Source of the DNA: CANLBN01 sp050633825
GTDB lineage: Bacteria > Pseudomonadota > Gammaproteobacteria > Pseudomonadales > Cellvibrionaceae
Assembly: GCA_050633825.1 (NCBI GenBank)
Contig: JBOEHG010000023.1
Location: 1 to 51,411 of the forward strand
Length of the DNA stretch: 51,411 bases
Direction: 5' to 3'
Within the stretch, counting starts at the first letter, position 1. Every line of letters starts with the position of its first letter. A model generated the notes under the pieces. The model had not been told where the DNA came from. It worked only from the letters and a program-made list of their open reading frames with translations, and ran no database searches. A program made the position numbers and the translations under genes. Positions 25,920 through 34,157 of the stretch are shown piece by piece.

Positions 25920-26570
25920 ATGGCAAAACTGTTTCTATTTAATAAACCCTACCAAGTATTGTCCCAATTTACGGATAATCAAGGTCGCGCTACATTAGCT
26001 GATTATATTAATGAAAAAGGTGTCTACCCTGCTGGCCGACTCGATTATGATTCCGAAGGTTTACTGTTATTAACCGATAATGGCTCACTTCAAAATCAAA
26101 TCAGCCACCCCAAGCATAAACTTCCCAAAACATACTACGTTCAAGTCGAAGGGATAGCAGATGACGCTATTTTGAAAAAGCTAAGACAAGGCGTTGAGCT
26201 CAATGACGGTTTAACCAAGCCGGCTAAAGCGATTACCATCCAAGCGCCCTCCCTATGGGCAAGAAACCCACCTATTCGCCAACGAGCTAATGCCCCTACA
26301 AGCTGGCTCCAAATTACAATTTCAGAAGGCCGCAATCGCCAAGTGCGACGAATGACGGCTGCCGTGGGTTTACCTACATTACGCTTAATTAGAGTTTCGA
26401 TTGGCAATTGGCACCTTAATGATCTGCAGCCCGGCGAAATACATAAAGAAATTATCCATATGCCTGAGTCTGCTTTTAAAGAGAAAGAGAAAGAGAAAAA
26501 GGACAAGCGAGGATCACGAAATAAACCCGAATCAAGGCAACAAAAAAGGAATCGTCATGTCAAAAAATGA
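25920..26570 (+). CDS. rluE: 23S rRNA pseudouridine synthase RluE
   Basis: 216 aa. RsuA/RluE-type pseudouridine synthase without an S4 domain: LFNKPYQVLSQFTDNQGRAT, then the catalytic-Asp motif PAGRLDYDSEGLLLLT, and the closing EGRNRQVRRMTAAVG. It modifies U2457 (E. coli numbering) of 23S rRNA. The last about 30 residues are a Lys/Glu/Arg-rich tail ending KKRNRHVKK-like sequence, part of which is read in another frame as the start of nudJ (14-base overlap). Confidence 0.95.
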   Translation: MAKLFLFNKPYQVLSQFTDNQGRATLADYINEKGVYPAGRLDYDSEGLLLLTDNGSLQNQISHPKHKLPKTYYVQVEGIADDAILKKLRQGVELNDGLTKPAKAITIQAPSLWARNPPIRQRANAPTSWLQITISEGRNRQVRRMTAAVGLPTLRLIRVSIGNWHLNDLQPGEIHKEIIHMPESAFKEKEKEKKDKRGSRNKPESRQQKRNRHVKK

Positions 26571-27012
26571 ACGCTGGACTCCTCACGTGACGGTTGCCAC
26601 CATTGTTGAGCAAAACAGCCGTTTTTTACTTGTACACGAGGCACCCGATGGGTCGCCAGTGTATAACCAGCCTGCGGGGCACCTAGATGAAGGTGAAAAA
26701 TTAACTACCGCAGCTAGACGGGAAACCCTTGAGGAAACAGGCTGGGACGTGACTATTACTGATTATCTAGGCCTATATCGCTATATTGCTCCCAATAGGG
26801 TGACTTATTTACGCCATGGGTTTGTAGCCAAGCCAGTGAAACATTACCCTAAACAATCCTTAGATACTGGTATTATTGAAGCGGTATGGATGACATACGA
26901 AGAAATACAAAAACGTGAAACTGAAATGCGCAGTACTCTTGTTAAGCAACTCATTGATGATTATCGCTCAGGTCGGTTTTATCCCTTGGCAGTATTAAAC
27001 GAGGACCGTTAG
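26557..27012 (+). CDS. nudJ: Nudix phosphatase NudJ
   Basis: 151 aa. The Nudix box reads GHLDEGEKLTTAARRETLEE followed by TGW, with all metal-binding Glu residues. E. coli NudJ hydrolyses HMP-pyrophosphate and nucleotide di/triphosphates. The ATG at 26557 has AAAAAGGA six bases upstream and lies inside the rluE reading frame (14-base overlap), so coupling is likely. An earlier in-frame ATG at 26401 lies wholly inside rluE and is rejected. The rluE-nudJ-mnmA order is the same as in E. coli. Confidence 0.95.
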   Translation: MSKNERWTPHVTVATIVEQNSRFLLVHEAPDGSPVYNQPAGHLDEGEKLTTAARRETLEETGWDVTITDYLGLYRYIAPNRVTYLRHGFVAKPVKHYPKQSLDTGIIEAVWMTYEEIQKRETEMRSTLVKQLIDDYRSGRFYPLAVLNEDR

Positions 27013-27053
27013 AATAGCTTCCTTTTTATATTGCTAGTTATCGATTTCCCCCT

Positions 27054-28178
27054 ATGTATTCTTCAGCAACCAGTATTAATCACGAACCCGCTAAAACCCG
27101 CGTTATTGTCGGCATGTCTGGCGGAGTAGACTCTTCCGTTACTGCCCTATTGCTCCAACAGCAAGGCTATCAAGTTGAAGGCCTGTTTATGAAGAACTGG
27201 GATGAAGACGACGGTACTGAATACTGTACCGCTAAAGATGACCTTGCGGATGCTCAAACAGTCTGTGACAAGCTGGGAATTCACCTGCACACGGCAAATT
27301 TTGCGGCTGAGTACTGGGATAATGTCTTTGAGTACTTTTTAGATGAATACAAAGCCGGTCGAACACCAAACCCTGATATCCTTTGCAATCGAGAGATTAA
27401 ATTTAAAGTTTTTATTGATTATGCCCACATACTAGGCGCCGATATGATCGCAACGGGTCATTATGCACGTCGTGCGGTCGTTAAAGATGATGTGCAATTG
27501 CTTAAAGGGCTCGACCATAATAAAGATCAAAGTTATTTTCTTCATGCGGTGAGTGGCAGCGAATTTGCTAAAACACTCTTCCCTGTGGGCGAATTAGAAA
27601 AGCCTGAGGTTCGCGCGTTAGCGGAACAACATGACTTAATTACACACAACAAAAAAGACAGCACAGGTATATGCTTTATCGGAGAGCGGCGCTTCAAGGA
27701 TTTTCTTGAGCAATATTTACCCGCACAACCGGGTAATATCATAACTGATACAGGTGATGTTATTGGTGAGCATATGGGTTTAATGTATCACACTATGGGA
27801 CAGCGTCAGGGTCTAGGAATTGGTGGTGTAAAAAATGCACCTGATGCACCATGGTATGTTGTTGAAAAAGATTTAAGTAATAACCAATTAATTGTTGTTC
27901 AAGGTTCTGAACATCCGCTACTCTACCATCAAACCTTAACAGCAAACCAAACACACTGGATTAATGGCACTCCAGCTGAAAAAGTTGTGCGCTGCCAAGC
28001 TAAAGTACGCTATCGACAACCAGACCAATGGTGTGAAGTCCACGTAAAAGAAGATGGTGTTTTAGAAGTCAACTTTGACGATGCTCAACGAGCAATTACG
28101 CCTGGACAGTCATTGGTACTCTACGATGGTGATCGCTGTTTAGGCGGCGCTGTTATTCAAACGCGCACTAATGGATAA
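27054..28178 (+). CDS. mnmA: tRNA 2-thiouridine synthase MnmA
   Basis: 374 aa. PP-loop ATPase GMSGGVDSSVTALLL at about 20-34, the first catalytic cysteine in NPDILCNREIKF (about 110) and the second in DSTGICFIGERRF (about 206). It thiolates U34 of tRNA-Lys, -Glu and -Gln using sulfur relayed from IscS/Tus. It follows nudJ by 41 bases. The N-terminus has about 15 extra residues before the core fold. Confidence 0.97.
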   Translation: MYSSATSINHEPAKTRVIVGMSGGVDSSVTALLLQQQGYQVEGLFMKNWDEDDGTEYCTAKDDLADAQTVCDKLGIHLHTANFAAEYWDNVFEYFLDEYKAGRTPNPDILCNREIKFKVFIDYAHILGADMIATGHYARRAVVKDDVQLLKGLDHNKDQSYFLHAVSGSEFAKTLFPVGELEKPEVRALAEQHDLITHNKKDSTGICFIGERRFKDFLEQYLPAQPGNIITDTGDVIGEHMGLMYHTMGQRQGLGIGGVKNAPDAPWYVVEKDLSNNQLIVVQGSEHPLLYHQTLTANQTHWINGTPAEKVVRCQAKVRYRQPDQWCEVHVKEDGVLEVNFDDAQRAITPGQSLVLYDGDRCLGGAVIQTRTNG

Positions 28179-28204
28179 TCAGTCAATAGATAATAGGAGT
28201 TATT

Positions 28205-28843
28205 TTGGCTAAAGATGTAACAGGTCAGACAATCGCACTTGCCGCAATTTTTCAGTTTGCAGCACAGGTTGAGGAACTCGCAAAAACGGGGCATATATCG
28301 CCAGATGACTTTAAAGTCTCTGTAGACAGTCTTTTTTGCCAAAACCCTGCAGAAACAGTTGAAGTCTATGGCAATCTGCACAATATTTCTCTAGGCTTAA
28401 ATGCTTTACTTGATACTTTAAAACGAAAGCCATCAAGGAGTAATGATTGTGTTCGTTATGTTATGGGGGTTTTACATTTGCAAAAGCGTCTACAGAAACA
28501 CCCTAATATGCTCAATATTATCGGTTCTCGTTTAGAAAAGAGCCATAAGCAGAGCGAACATTTTTCCCCTACACATGACAATGTGATTGCGGGCCTTGCT
28601 GATATTTATTCAGATACGATTAGTACTTTCAGTTTTCGTATTCAAGTGATGGGTGAATATCAACACTTACAGCAGACTCGAGTTGCCAATCAGATAAGAA
28701 CACTGCTTTTTGCCGGTATCCGTTCTGCTGTTTTGTGGCGGCAACTGGGTGGCAGTCGAATAAAAATCATCTTCCAACGCAATAATATTATTAAAATTGC
28801 GGAAAAGTTACTTGAAGATGCTAGCAAAGATTTATTACATTAA
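28205..28843 (+). CDS. hflD: HflD homologue (high frequency lysogenisation protein family)
   Basis: 212 aa, all-helical, membrane-associated in E. coli, where it binds phage lambda CII. Family blocks: TIALAAIFQFAAQVEELAKT, NISLGLNALLDTLKRK and YVMGVLHLQKRL, RIQVMGEYQHLQ. The start is a TTG at 28205, with AGGAG five bases before it; no ATG fits. It is 26 bases after mnmA, the usual mnmA-hflD pairing. In most relatives purB comes next; here the bat operon takes that place. Confidence 0.93.
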   Translation: MAKDVTGQTIALAAIFQFAAQVEELAKTGHISPDDFKVSVDSLFCQNPAETVEVYGNLHNISLGLNALLDTLKRKPSRSNDCVRYVMGVLHLQKRLQKHPNMLNIIGSRLEKSHKQSEHFSPTHDNVIAGLADIYSDTISTFSFRIQVMGEYQHLQQTRVANQIRTLLFAGIRSAVLWRQLGGSRIKIIFQRNNIIKIAEKLLEDASKDLLH

Positions 28844-28887
28844 TTAGCTAACAATAATTTATTCACTACAGATCGTTTATTGACATT

Positions 28888-29835
28888 ATGGTATTAGACT
28901 CTCTTAGAACATGGCTTCAACAGCAAATTATTGGTCAAGAACATCTTGTTGACCGTTTATTGATCGCGTTACTTGCAGATGGCCACCTCTTAGTTGAAGG
29001 TGCCCCGGGCTTGGCAAAAACCAAAGCCATCAAACAATTGGCTACGGGCATCGAAGGCGACTTTCAAAGAATACAATTTACTCCTGACTTACTTCCGACG
29101 GATATCACGGGTACTGATATTTATCGCCCAGAAAATCATAACTTCGAATTTCAGCCCGGGCCAATTTTTCATAACCTTATACTGGCAGATGAGATCAACC
29201 GTGCACCAGCAAAAGTACAGTCAGCGTTATTGGAATCAATGGCCGAACGTCAAGTCAGTGTTGGTAATAAAACTTACTCGTTACCTGAATTATTTTTGGT
29301 GATGGCAACACAAAACCCCATAGAGCAAGAAGGCACTTATGCTTTGCCAGAAGCCCAGCTTGACCGATTTCTTATGTTGGTAAAAGTTGGCTATCCCGAT
29401 GCCGCTGCAGAAAATGCTATTTTGCAATTAGTACGTCAGGAAGCCAGCCACCAAGAAAAGATGCCCAATTCCATTATTAAGCAGTCAGAGTTGTTGGCCG
29501 CACGAAAAGCTGTACTAGAGATTCATACAGCTGAGACTCTTGATGATTACATCGTCCAGCTCACAATGGCAACACGACAACCTGAAACGATTGATCAGCA
29601 ATTAGCTCAGTGGATTGAATATGGTGTAAGCCCAAGAGCGACTATTGCCCTTGATCGCTGCGCTAAAGCCCATGCTTTTATTAATGGAAAAGAATTTGTT
29701 AGCCCTGACGATATTCATGCGGTTATTCATGATGTTTTTCGTCACCGTTTATTGATTAGTTTTGAAGCTGAAGCACAAGGAATTTCTTCAGATCAAGTGA
29801 TTAATCTTATATTAGATAAAGTGGCAATTGTTTAG
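28888..29835 (+). CDS. MoxR-family AAA+ ATPase
   Basis: 315 aa. Walker A GAPGLAKT at 38-45, Walker B ILADEINRAPAKVQ with D101-E102, sensor 1 VMATQNPIEQEGTYALPEAQ, and a C-terminal lid domain with YGVSPRATIALDRCAKA. MoxR proteins act as chaperones that work with von Willebrand A (VWA) proteins to assemble or insert metals into complexes. It heads a six-gene run (28888-35797) with gaps of 0-30 bases, where it would act on the BatA/BatB VWA domains. No promoter is obvious in the 44 bases after hflD. Confidence 0.95.
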   Translation: MVLDSLRTWLQQQIIGQEHLVDRLLIALLADGHLLVEGAPGLAKTKAIKQLATGIEGDFQRIQFTPDLLPTDITGTDIYRPENHNFEFQPGPIFHNLILADEINRAPAKVQSALLESMAERQVSVGNKTYSLPELFLVMATQNPIEQEGTYALPEAQLDRFLMLVKVGYPDAAAENAILQLVRQEASHQEKMPNSIIKQSELLAARKAVLEIHTAETLDDYIVQLTMATRQPETIDQQLAQWIEYGVSPRATIALDRCAKAHAFINGKEFVSPDDIHAVIHDVFRHRLLISFEAEAQGISSDQVINLILDKVAIV

Positions 29836-29864
29836 CCTGATATCACTCTCGCGGTCACCATCTT

Positions 29865-30797
29865 ATGAATGTCACTGATAGATTGGATATGCAGCCTGAA
29901 GGCGCTTATGTAGGTTTACAGGACTTACAAAAACTCCGTTACTTAGCAGAACCCATGGCTTCTTCTAAAACCATGGCTCGTGCCAGTACAGGAAGCGGTC
30001 AGCATCGAAGTCGAGCTTTAAGCCGAGGCATGGAATTCGAAGAAGTACGTTTATATCAACCCGGCGATGATGTACGCAATATAGATTGGCGTGTTACTGC
30101 ACGCACGCAAGTCACTCATACAAAATGTTACCGAGATGAAAAAGAAAAACCAGTCATTACATTGGTGGATCAACGTCGCTCGTTATTTTTTGGCAGCCAA
30201 TTTTGTTTTAAATCTGTTTATGCCTGCCATCTCGCTGCGTTAATTAATTGGTCTACTATCAAACGTGGTGATCGCTCAGGCGGCCTTGTTCTAGGGACTC
30301 ATGGCATTCATGAGACAAGACCGGGTCGTTCACATCAATCTGTTAATCGTTGGCTGCAATTATTGGCCCAAAGTAATAGCGATATTAATATTAACCAACA
30401 GCACAACGAACCCACTTTTGCTGATGCGCTAAAGCAGCTAATACGTGTTTCAAATACAGGAACAGAATGTATATTAATCAGCGACTTTTATGATTTAGAC
30501 CATGATTGTGAAAAGTTATTGTTCCAACTATCCCGCCACAATCATGTTGTTCTATATTGGGTCACAGACAATCTTGAAAAGACGTTACCGCTGCTCCCTA
30601 GTATTACGGTCAGTAACAACCAAGAAAAACAAACAATTCCTATTGATAAAAACCAACAAAATTTACACCATAAGAGCTTTTTGAAAAAAAGGCATTACCT
30701 TAAAAATATCGCTCAAAAAATTTCAATCCCACTAATTGAAGTAAATACTACCGATACTCTAAACACCTTGTTAAAAAACGGCTTAGTAAAAAAGTAG
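29865..30797 (+). CDS. DUF58-domain protein of the bat operon
   Basis: 310 aa. The family signature LYQPGDDVRNIDWRVTART (about 66-84) is present, embedded in RGMEFEEVRLYQPG. The C-terminal half has a VWA-like fold with ILISDFYDLD. DUF58 proteins almost always sit between MoxR and VWA genes and are thought to help in the same complex. No membrane segment. It is 29 bases downstream of the MoxR gene. Confidence 0.92.
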   Translation: MNVTDRLDMQPEGAYVGLQDLQKLRYLAEPMASSKTMARASTGSGQHRSRALSRGMEFEEVRLYQPGDDVRNIDWRVTARTQVTHTKCYRDEKEKPVITLVDQRRSLFFGSQFCFKSVYACHLAALINWSTIKRGDRSGGLVLGTHGIHETRPGRSHQSVNRWLQLLAQSNSDININQQHNEPTFADALKQLIRVSNTGTECILISDFYDLDHDCEKLLFQLSRHNHVVLYWVTDNLEKTLPLLPSITVSNNQEKQTIPIDKNQQNLHHKSFLKKRHYLKNIAQKISIPLIEVNTTDTLNTLLKNGLVKK

Positions 30798-30799
30798 CT

Positions 30800-31288
30800 A
30801 TGGAAAAGAACACTCTTCCTTTAGATGATATTATAACGCCTCAAACTATTTCGTTATGGCCGTTAGCACCTGCTTGGTGGATTTTTCTTATAGCAATTAT
30901 TACGACTATTTTTATTTCATTTCTTTTATTTAAGCGATATATAAAAAAATGGGCTTATCGTAAAGAAGCATTAGCGCTGACCAAGCAATACCACAAACAA
31001 TGGAAAGCTAGTAACAATCACTCTGAATTTTGTCAACACTTGTTAACAACACTAAAGCGCACAGCTATGACGGCTTACCCTAGCCAGTCTATAGAGACAC
31101 TTTATGGAAAGCAGTGGATTGAACTATTAAATAATCAAGTAAAGAAACCCTTTGATGAAACTCTTACTCACACTATTTGTTATGGGCAATACCAAAAAGA
31201 ACTAATTGATACAGAACTCGATAAATTATATCAACAATGTCAGTATTGGATTAATCAACACAGTGTTAGTTTTCAGGAGGAGAATTAG
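30800..31288 (+). CDS. DUF4381-type single-pass membrane protein of the bat operon
   Basis: 162 aa. The opening LDDIITPQTISLWPLAPAWW and a membrane segment at about 24-49 (WIFLIAIITTIFISFLLF) match the DUF4381 family, followed by a cytoplasmic helical tail with YPSQSIETLYGKQWIELLN. The function is unknown; the gene co-occurs with DUF58 and BatA. Two bases separate it from the stop of the DUF58 gene. Confidence 0.85.
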   Translation: MEKNTLPLDDIITPQTISLWPLAPAWWIFLIAIITTIFISFLLFKRYIKKWAYRKEALALTKQYHKQWKASNNHSEFCQHLLTTLKRTAMTAYPSQSIETLYGKQWIELLNNQVKKPFDETLTHTICYGQYQKELIDTELDKLYQQCQYWINQHSVSFQEEN

Positions 31289-31290
31289 CA

Positions 31291-32298
31291 ATGTTTCAAT
31301 TTGCCTGGGCTTGGGTGTTTTTATTACTGCCTTTGCCAATTCTTTGTTACTACTTTATTAAACCAGTAAAAAGGGAAACATCAGCCGTTATAGTGCCCTT
31401 TTATCAGCAACTTAAAGCGTCGGTTACTCAAAATACCTTTACTGGTTTATATCGTCAGTGGCTTTCTATTATCGTCTTATCACTTATATGGATTTTATTG
31501 ATAGTTGCTAGCGCTAGGCCTCAATGGGTTGGCGATCCAGTGGCATTATCAACATCTGGTCGCGATTTACTTTTAGCAGTCGATATTTCTGATAGTATGG
31601 ATCAAGCAGACATGATCATCGATGGCGAAAATGTCACAAGACTACAAGCTGTAAAAAAAGTTGTCGCTGAATTTATTGAACGTCGCAAAGGCGATCGCAT
31701 TGGTCTAGTGCTGTTTGGTACCAATGCTTATTTGCAAACACCATTGACGTTTGATGTTGAAACTGTCTCTCAATTCTTACAAGAAGCCCAGCTCGGCTTT
31801 GCAGGCCCAAAAACGGCCATTGGCGATGCGATTGGGTTATCGGTAAAACGGTTAAAAGAATTAGAAAATAAAAATCGAGTGCTGATATTACTTACCGATG
31901 GAGCTAATACGGCTGGTGAGGTTGAGCCTATGCAAGCAGCCGTGCTAGCACAGCAAACGGGCATAAAAACCTATACAGTAGGTATCGGCGCTGATGAAAT
32001 GGTTATTCGTGGCTTTTTTGGCCCTCGTCGAATAAACCCTTCTGCTCAATTGGATGAAAAGACTTTAGTTAATATTGCAGAAATTACCGGCGGCCAGTAT
32101 TTTCGAGCAAGAGAAACTGATCAGCTTGAAAATATTTATCAACAACTTGATAAATTAGAGCCTGTTAACCAAGAACAGCAGTGGCTACGCCCTACCCGCT
32201 CTTTATTTATTTGGCCACTATTCTTTGCCATGCTCCTCGGAGGCTTACTTATTTTAAATCATATAAAGTCACCGCTAGTGATTAGAGGGAGTAGCTAG
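31291..32298 (+). CDS. batA: BatA-type VWA-domain membrane protein
   Basis: 335 aa. Two N-terminal membrane segments (about 5-24, 57-75) and one near the C-terminus (about 308-327) hold a VWA domain with a complete MIDAS: DISDS at 98-102, the Thr in GPKTAIGDAIG and the Asp in LLTDGANTAG. The arrangement puts the VWA domain on one side of the inner membrane. The bat name comes from Bacteroides aerotolerance; in proteobacteria the complex has been linked to stress and virulence. GGAGGAG-like sequence (AGGAGGAG) lies upstream of the ATG at 31291. Confidence 0.92.
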   Translation: MFQFAWAWVFLLLPLPILCYYFIKPVKRETSAVIVPFYQQLKASVTQNTFTGLYRQWLSIIVLSLIWILLIVASARPQWVGDPVALSTSGRDLLLAVDISDSMDQADMIIDGENVTRLQAVKKVVAEFIERRKGDRIGLVLFGTNAYLQTPLTFDVETVSQFLQEAQLGFAGPKTAIGDAIGLSVKRLKELENKNRVLILLTDGANTAGEVEPMQAAVLAQQTGIKTYTVGIGADEMVIRGFFGPRRINPSAQLDEKTLVNIAEITGGQYFRARETDQLENIYQQLDKLEPVNQEQQWLRPTRSLFIWPLFFAMLLGGLLILNHIKSPLVIRGSS

Positions 32299-34157
32299 TG
32301 GAGTTTTTTAATGACTTTCACTTGCTCCGCCCTTACTGGCTGCTTTTAATGCCTGCATGCTTTTATCTGTGCTATCGCCTTTGGAAAGAAAAAAAATCAT
32401 CAACAGGATTGGAAACATATATTGATAAAGCATTGTTAAAACATTTAACATCAGGTAAAAACCAGTCTATTTCTTCATTACCTTTTATTGCGCTTGCTTT
32501 GATTAGTATTGTATTAACTTTAGCTCTTTCTGGACCCACTGGGCAAAAACGTCCCCAGCCAGTCTTTGAATCTGAATCTGCTGTTGTGATCATATTAGAT
32601 TTATCTCCTAGTATGCTTGCAGAAGATGTAAAACCGTCCCGTATTATTCGTGCGCATCTTAAAATACAAGACTTACTTAGTCAGAGAAAAGAAGGTGTAA
32701 CAGCGTTGATTGTTTATGGTGGTGAAGCGCATGTAGTGACACCAATGACTGATGATAGTCGCACCATTAGCAACCTTTTACCGACACTGAAACCCGGGAT
32801 TTTACCCATACCCGGTAGTAATGTAGAAATGGCTATTTCATTGGCCGATGAAATAGTACGAGCCTCTGGGCTACCTAAAGCCTCTTTATTACTAATGACT
32901 GATGATATTAACAAGGATGCATTAACAGCGATTCAGAAAAACTTAAGTCAATCAATGGACTTGACTATCCTTGGAGTGGGCACAGAGGCTGGCGCGCCTA
33001 TACCACACAAAGGTGACTTCCTCAGTGATAAAGCAGGTAATATTGTTATTGCTAAGCGTGATAGTGCTACGTTGGAATCTCTTGCATTGAAAGTAGGTGG
33101 TTATTATTTACCTATCCAAAATGATACTAGTGATATTGAGTTTTTTATACAGCATTTAGAGCAGCAATATTCACAAAAAAAAGAGGAAACAGATAAAGGG
33201 CAAGGCTATGACACGTGGTATGAATTAGGACCAACACTTCTATTGCTTGTATTACCTATCATTGCACTATTGTTTCGCCGAGGGTTACTGCTACCCGTAT
33301 TTGTCATCAGTGTGAGTATTAGTGCGCTTACTCCTCAACAGGCATTCGCCTCTTTATGGGGCGATTTATGGAAAAACCAAGATCAAAGAGGTTTAAAAGC
33401 TTGGCAAGAAAAGGATTATGATAAAGCTGCTAAAGAGTTTTCTGATTCCCAGTGGCAAGGCAGCGCCCAGTACAAAACAGGGGATTACGAGGCTGCCTTA
33501 AAACATTTTGAAGACGATCAAACTGCTATAGGCGATTATAATCGTGGCAATGCCCTCGCGCAGCTGCAACGCTATGAAGAAGCCATATCTGCTTATGAGC
33601 AAGCCTTAAAAAAACAACCACAATTTCCAGAAGCAGAAAAAAACAAAGCGATTGTTGAAAAAATAAAGCAGCAGCAAGATCAGCAAAAAAATCAACAAGA
33701 GAAAAATGAAAAGGATAACAACGAAAAAAATAAAGAAAAAAATGATTCTTCAGAGGAGCAATCGAACTCTGATGAAAGTTCAAATAACGAAGAACAGCAA
33801 GGAAATGGCGAAAATAACGTCACTGAAAAGTCAAAAGAAGAAAATAAACAAGATTTGAACCATAAACAAGAAAATAACAATAAAGAATCTGAGAAAAATG
33901 AACAGAATCAACAATCAGCCCAAGATGAAAAAGCAGGTTCAGAAGAAAAGCCTATTCCAGCGCCTGAAATTAGTGCTGCAGAAGAAAAGTTATCAAAAGA
34001 AGAACAGCAGGCACTCCAGCAATGGTTGCGTAAAGTCCCTGACGACCCTAGTGGTTTGTTAAAGAGAAAATTTGAGTATGAATTTCAAAAACGTAGAGAA
34101 CTATACCAACAAGGTGATTGGGAACTACCTAAAAATAATGCACACAAACGATATTAA
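32298..34157 (+). CDS. batB: BatB-BatC fusion: VWA domain plus TPR repeats
   Basis: 619 aa. Two N-terminal membrane segments (about 11-28, 58-80), a VWA domain (about 95-290) with MIDAS DLSPS at 101-105, two closely spaced membrane segments at about 308-350, then TPR repeats (about 355-450; for example NRGNALAQLQRYEEAISAYE). A Lys/Gln/Glu/Asn-rich spacer (about 455-570) leads to the conserved tail LRKVPDDPSGLLKRKFEYEF. In Bacteroides BatB and BatC are separate. The start is a GTG at 32298 that overlaps the batA stop by one base (TAGTG), with AGAGGGAG upstream. Confidence 0.9.
   Translation: MEFFNDFHLLRPYWLLLMPACFYLCYRLWKEKKSSTGLETYIDKALLKHLTSGKNQSISSLPFIALALISIVLTLALSGPTGQKRPQPVFESESAVVIILDLSPSMLAEDVKPSRIIRAHLKIQDLLSQRKEGVTALIVYGGEAHVVTPMTDDSRTISNLLPTLKPGILPIPGSNVEMAISLADEIVRASGLPKASLLLMTDDINKDALTAIQKNLSQSMDLTILGVGTEAGAPIPHKGDFLSDKAGNIVIAKRDSATLESLALKVGGYYLPIQNDTSDIEFFIQHLEQQYSQKKEETDKGQGYDTWYELGPTLLLLVLPIIALLFRRGLLLPVFVISVSISALTPQQAFASLWGDLWKNQDQRGLKAWQEKDYDKAAKEFSDSQWQGSAQYKTGDYEAALKHFEDDQTAIGDYNRGNALAQLQRYEEAISAYEQALKKQPQFPEAEKNKAIVEKIKQQQDQQKNQQEKNEKDNNEKNKEKNDSSEEQSNSDESSNNEEQQGNGENNVTEKSKEENKQDLNHKQENNNKESEKNEQNQQSAQDEKAGSEEKPIPAPEISAAEEKLSKEEQQALQQWLRKVPDDPSGLLKRKFEYEFQKRRELYQQGDWELPKNNAHKRY

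Noticed and set aside
28844..28887. Possible promoter for the bat operon in the hflD spacer
   Set aside because: No pair of -35/-10 boxes at acceptable spacing; read-through from mnmA-hflD is as likely.
33660..33960. Low-complexity A-rich stretch resembling a repeat
   Set aside because: It encodes the Lys/Gln/Glu/Asn spacer of the BatB-C fusion in frame; there is no nucleotide repeat unit.
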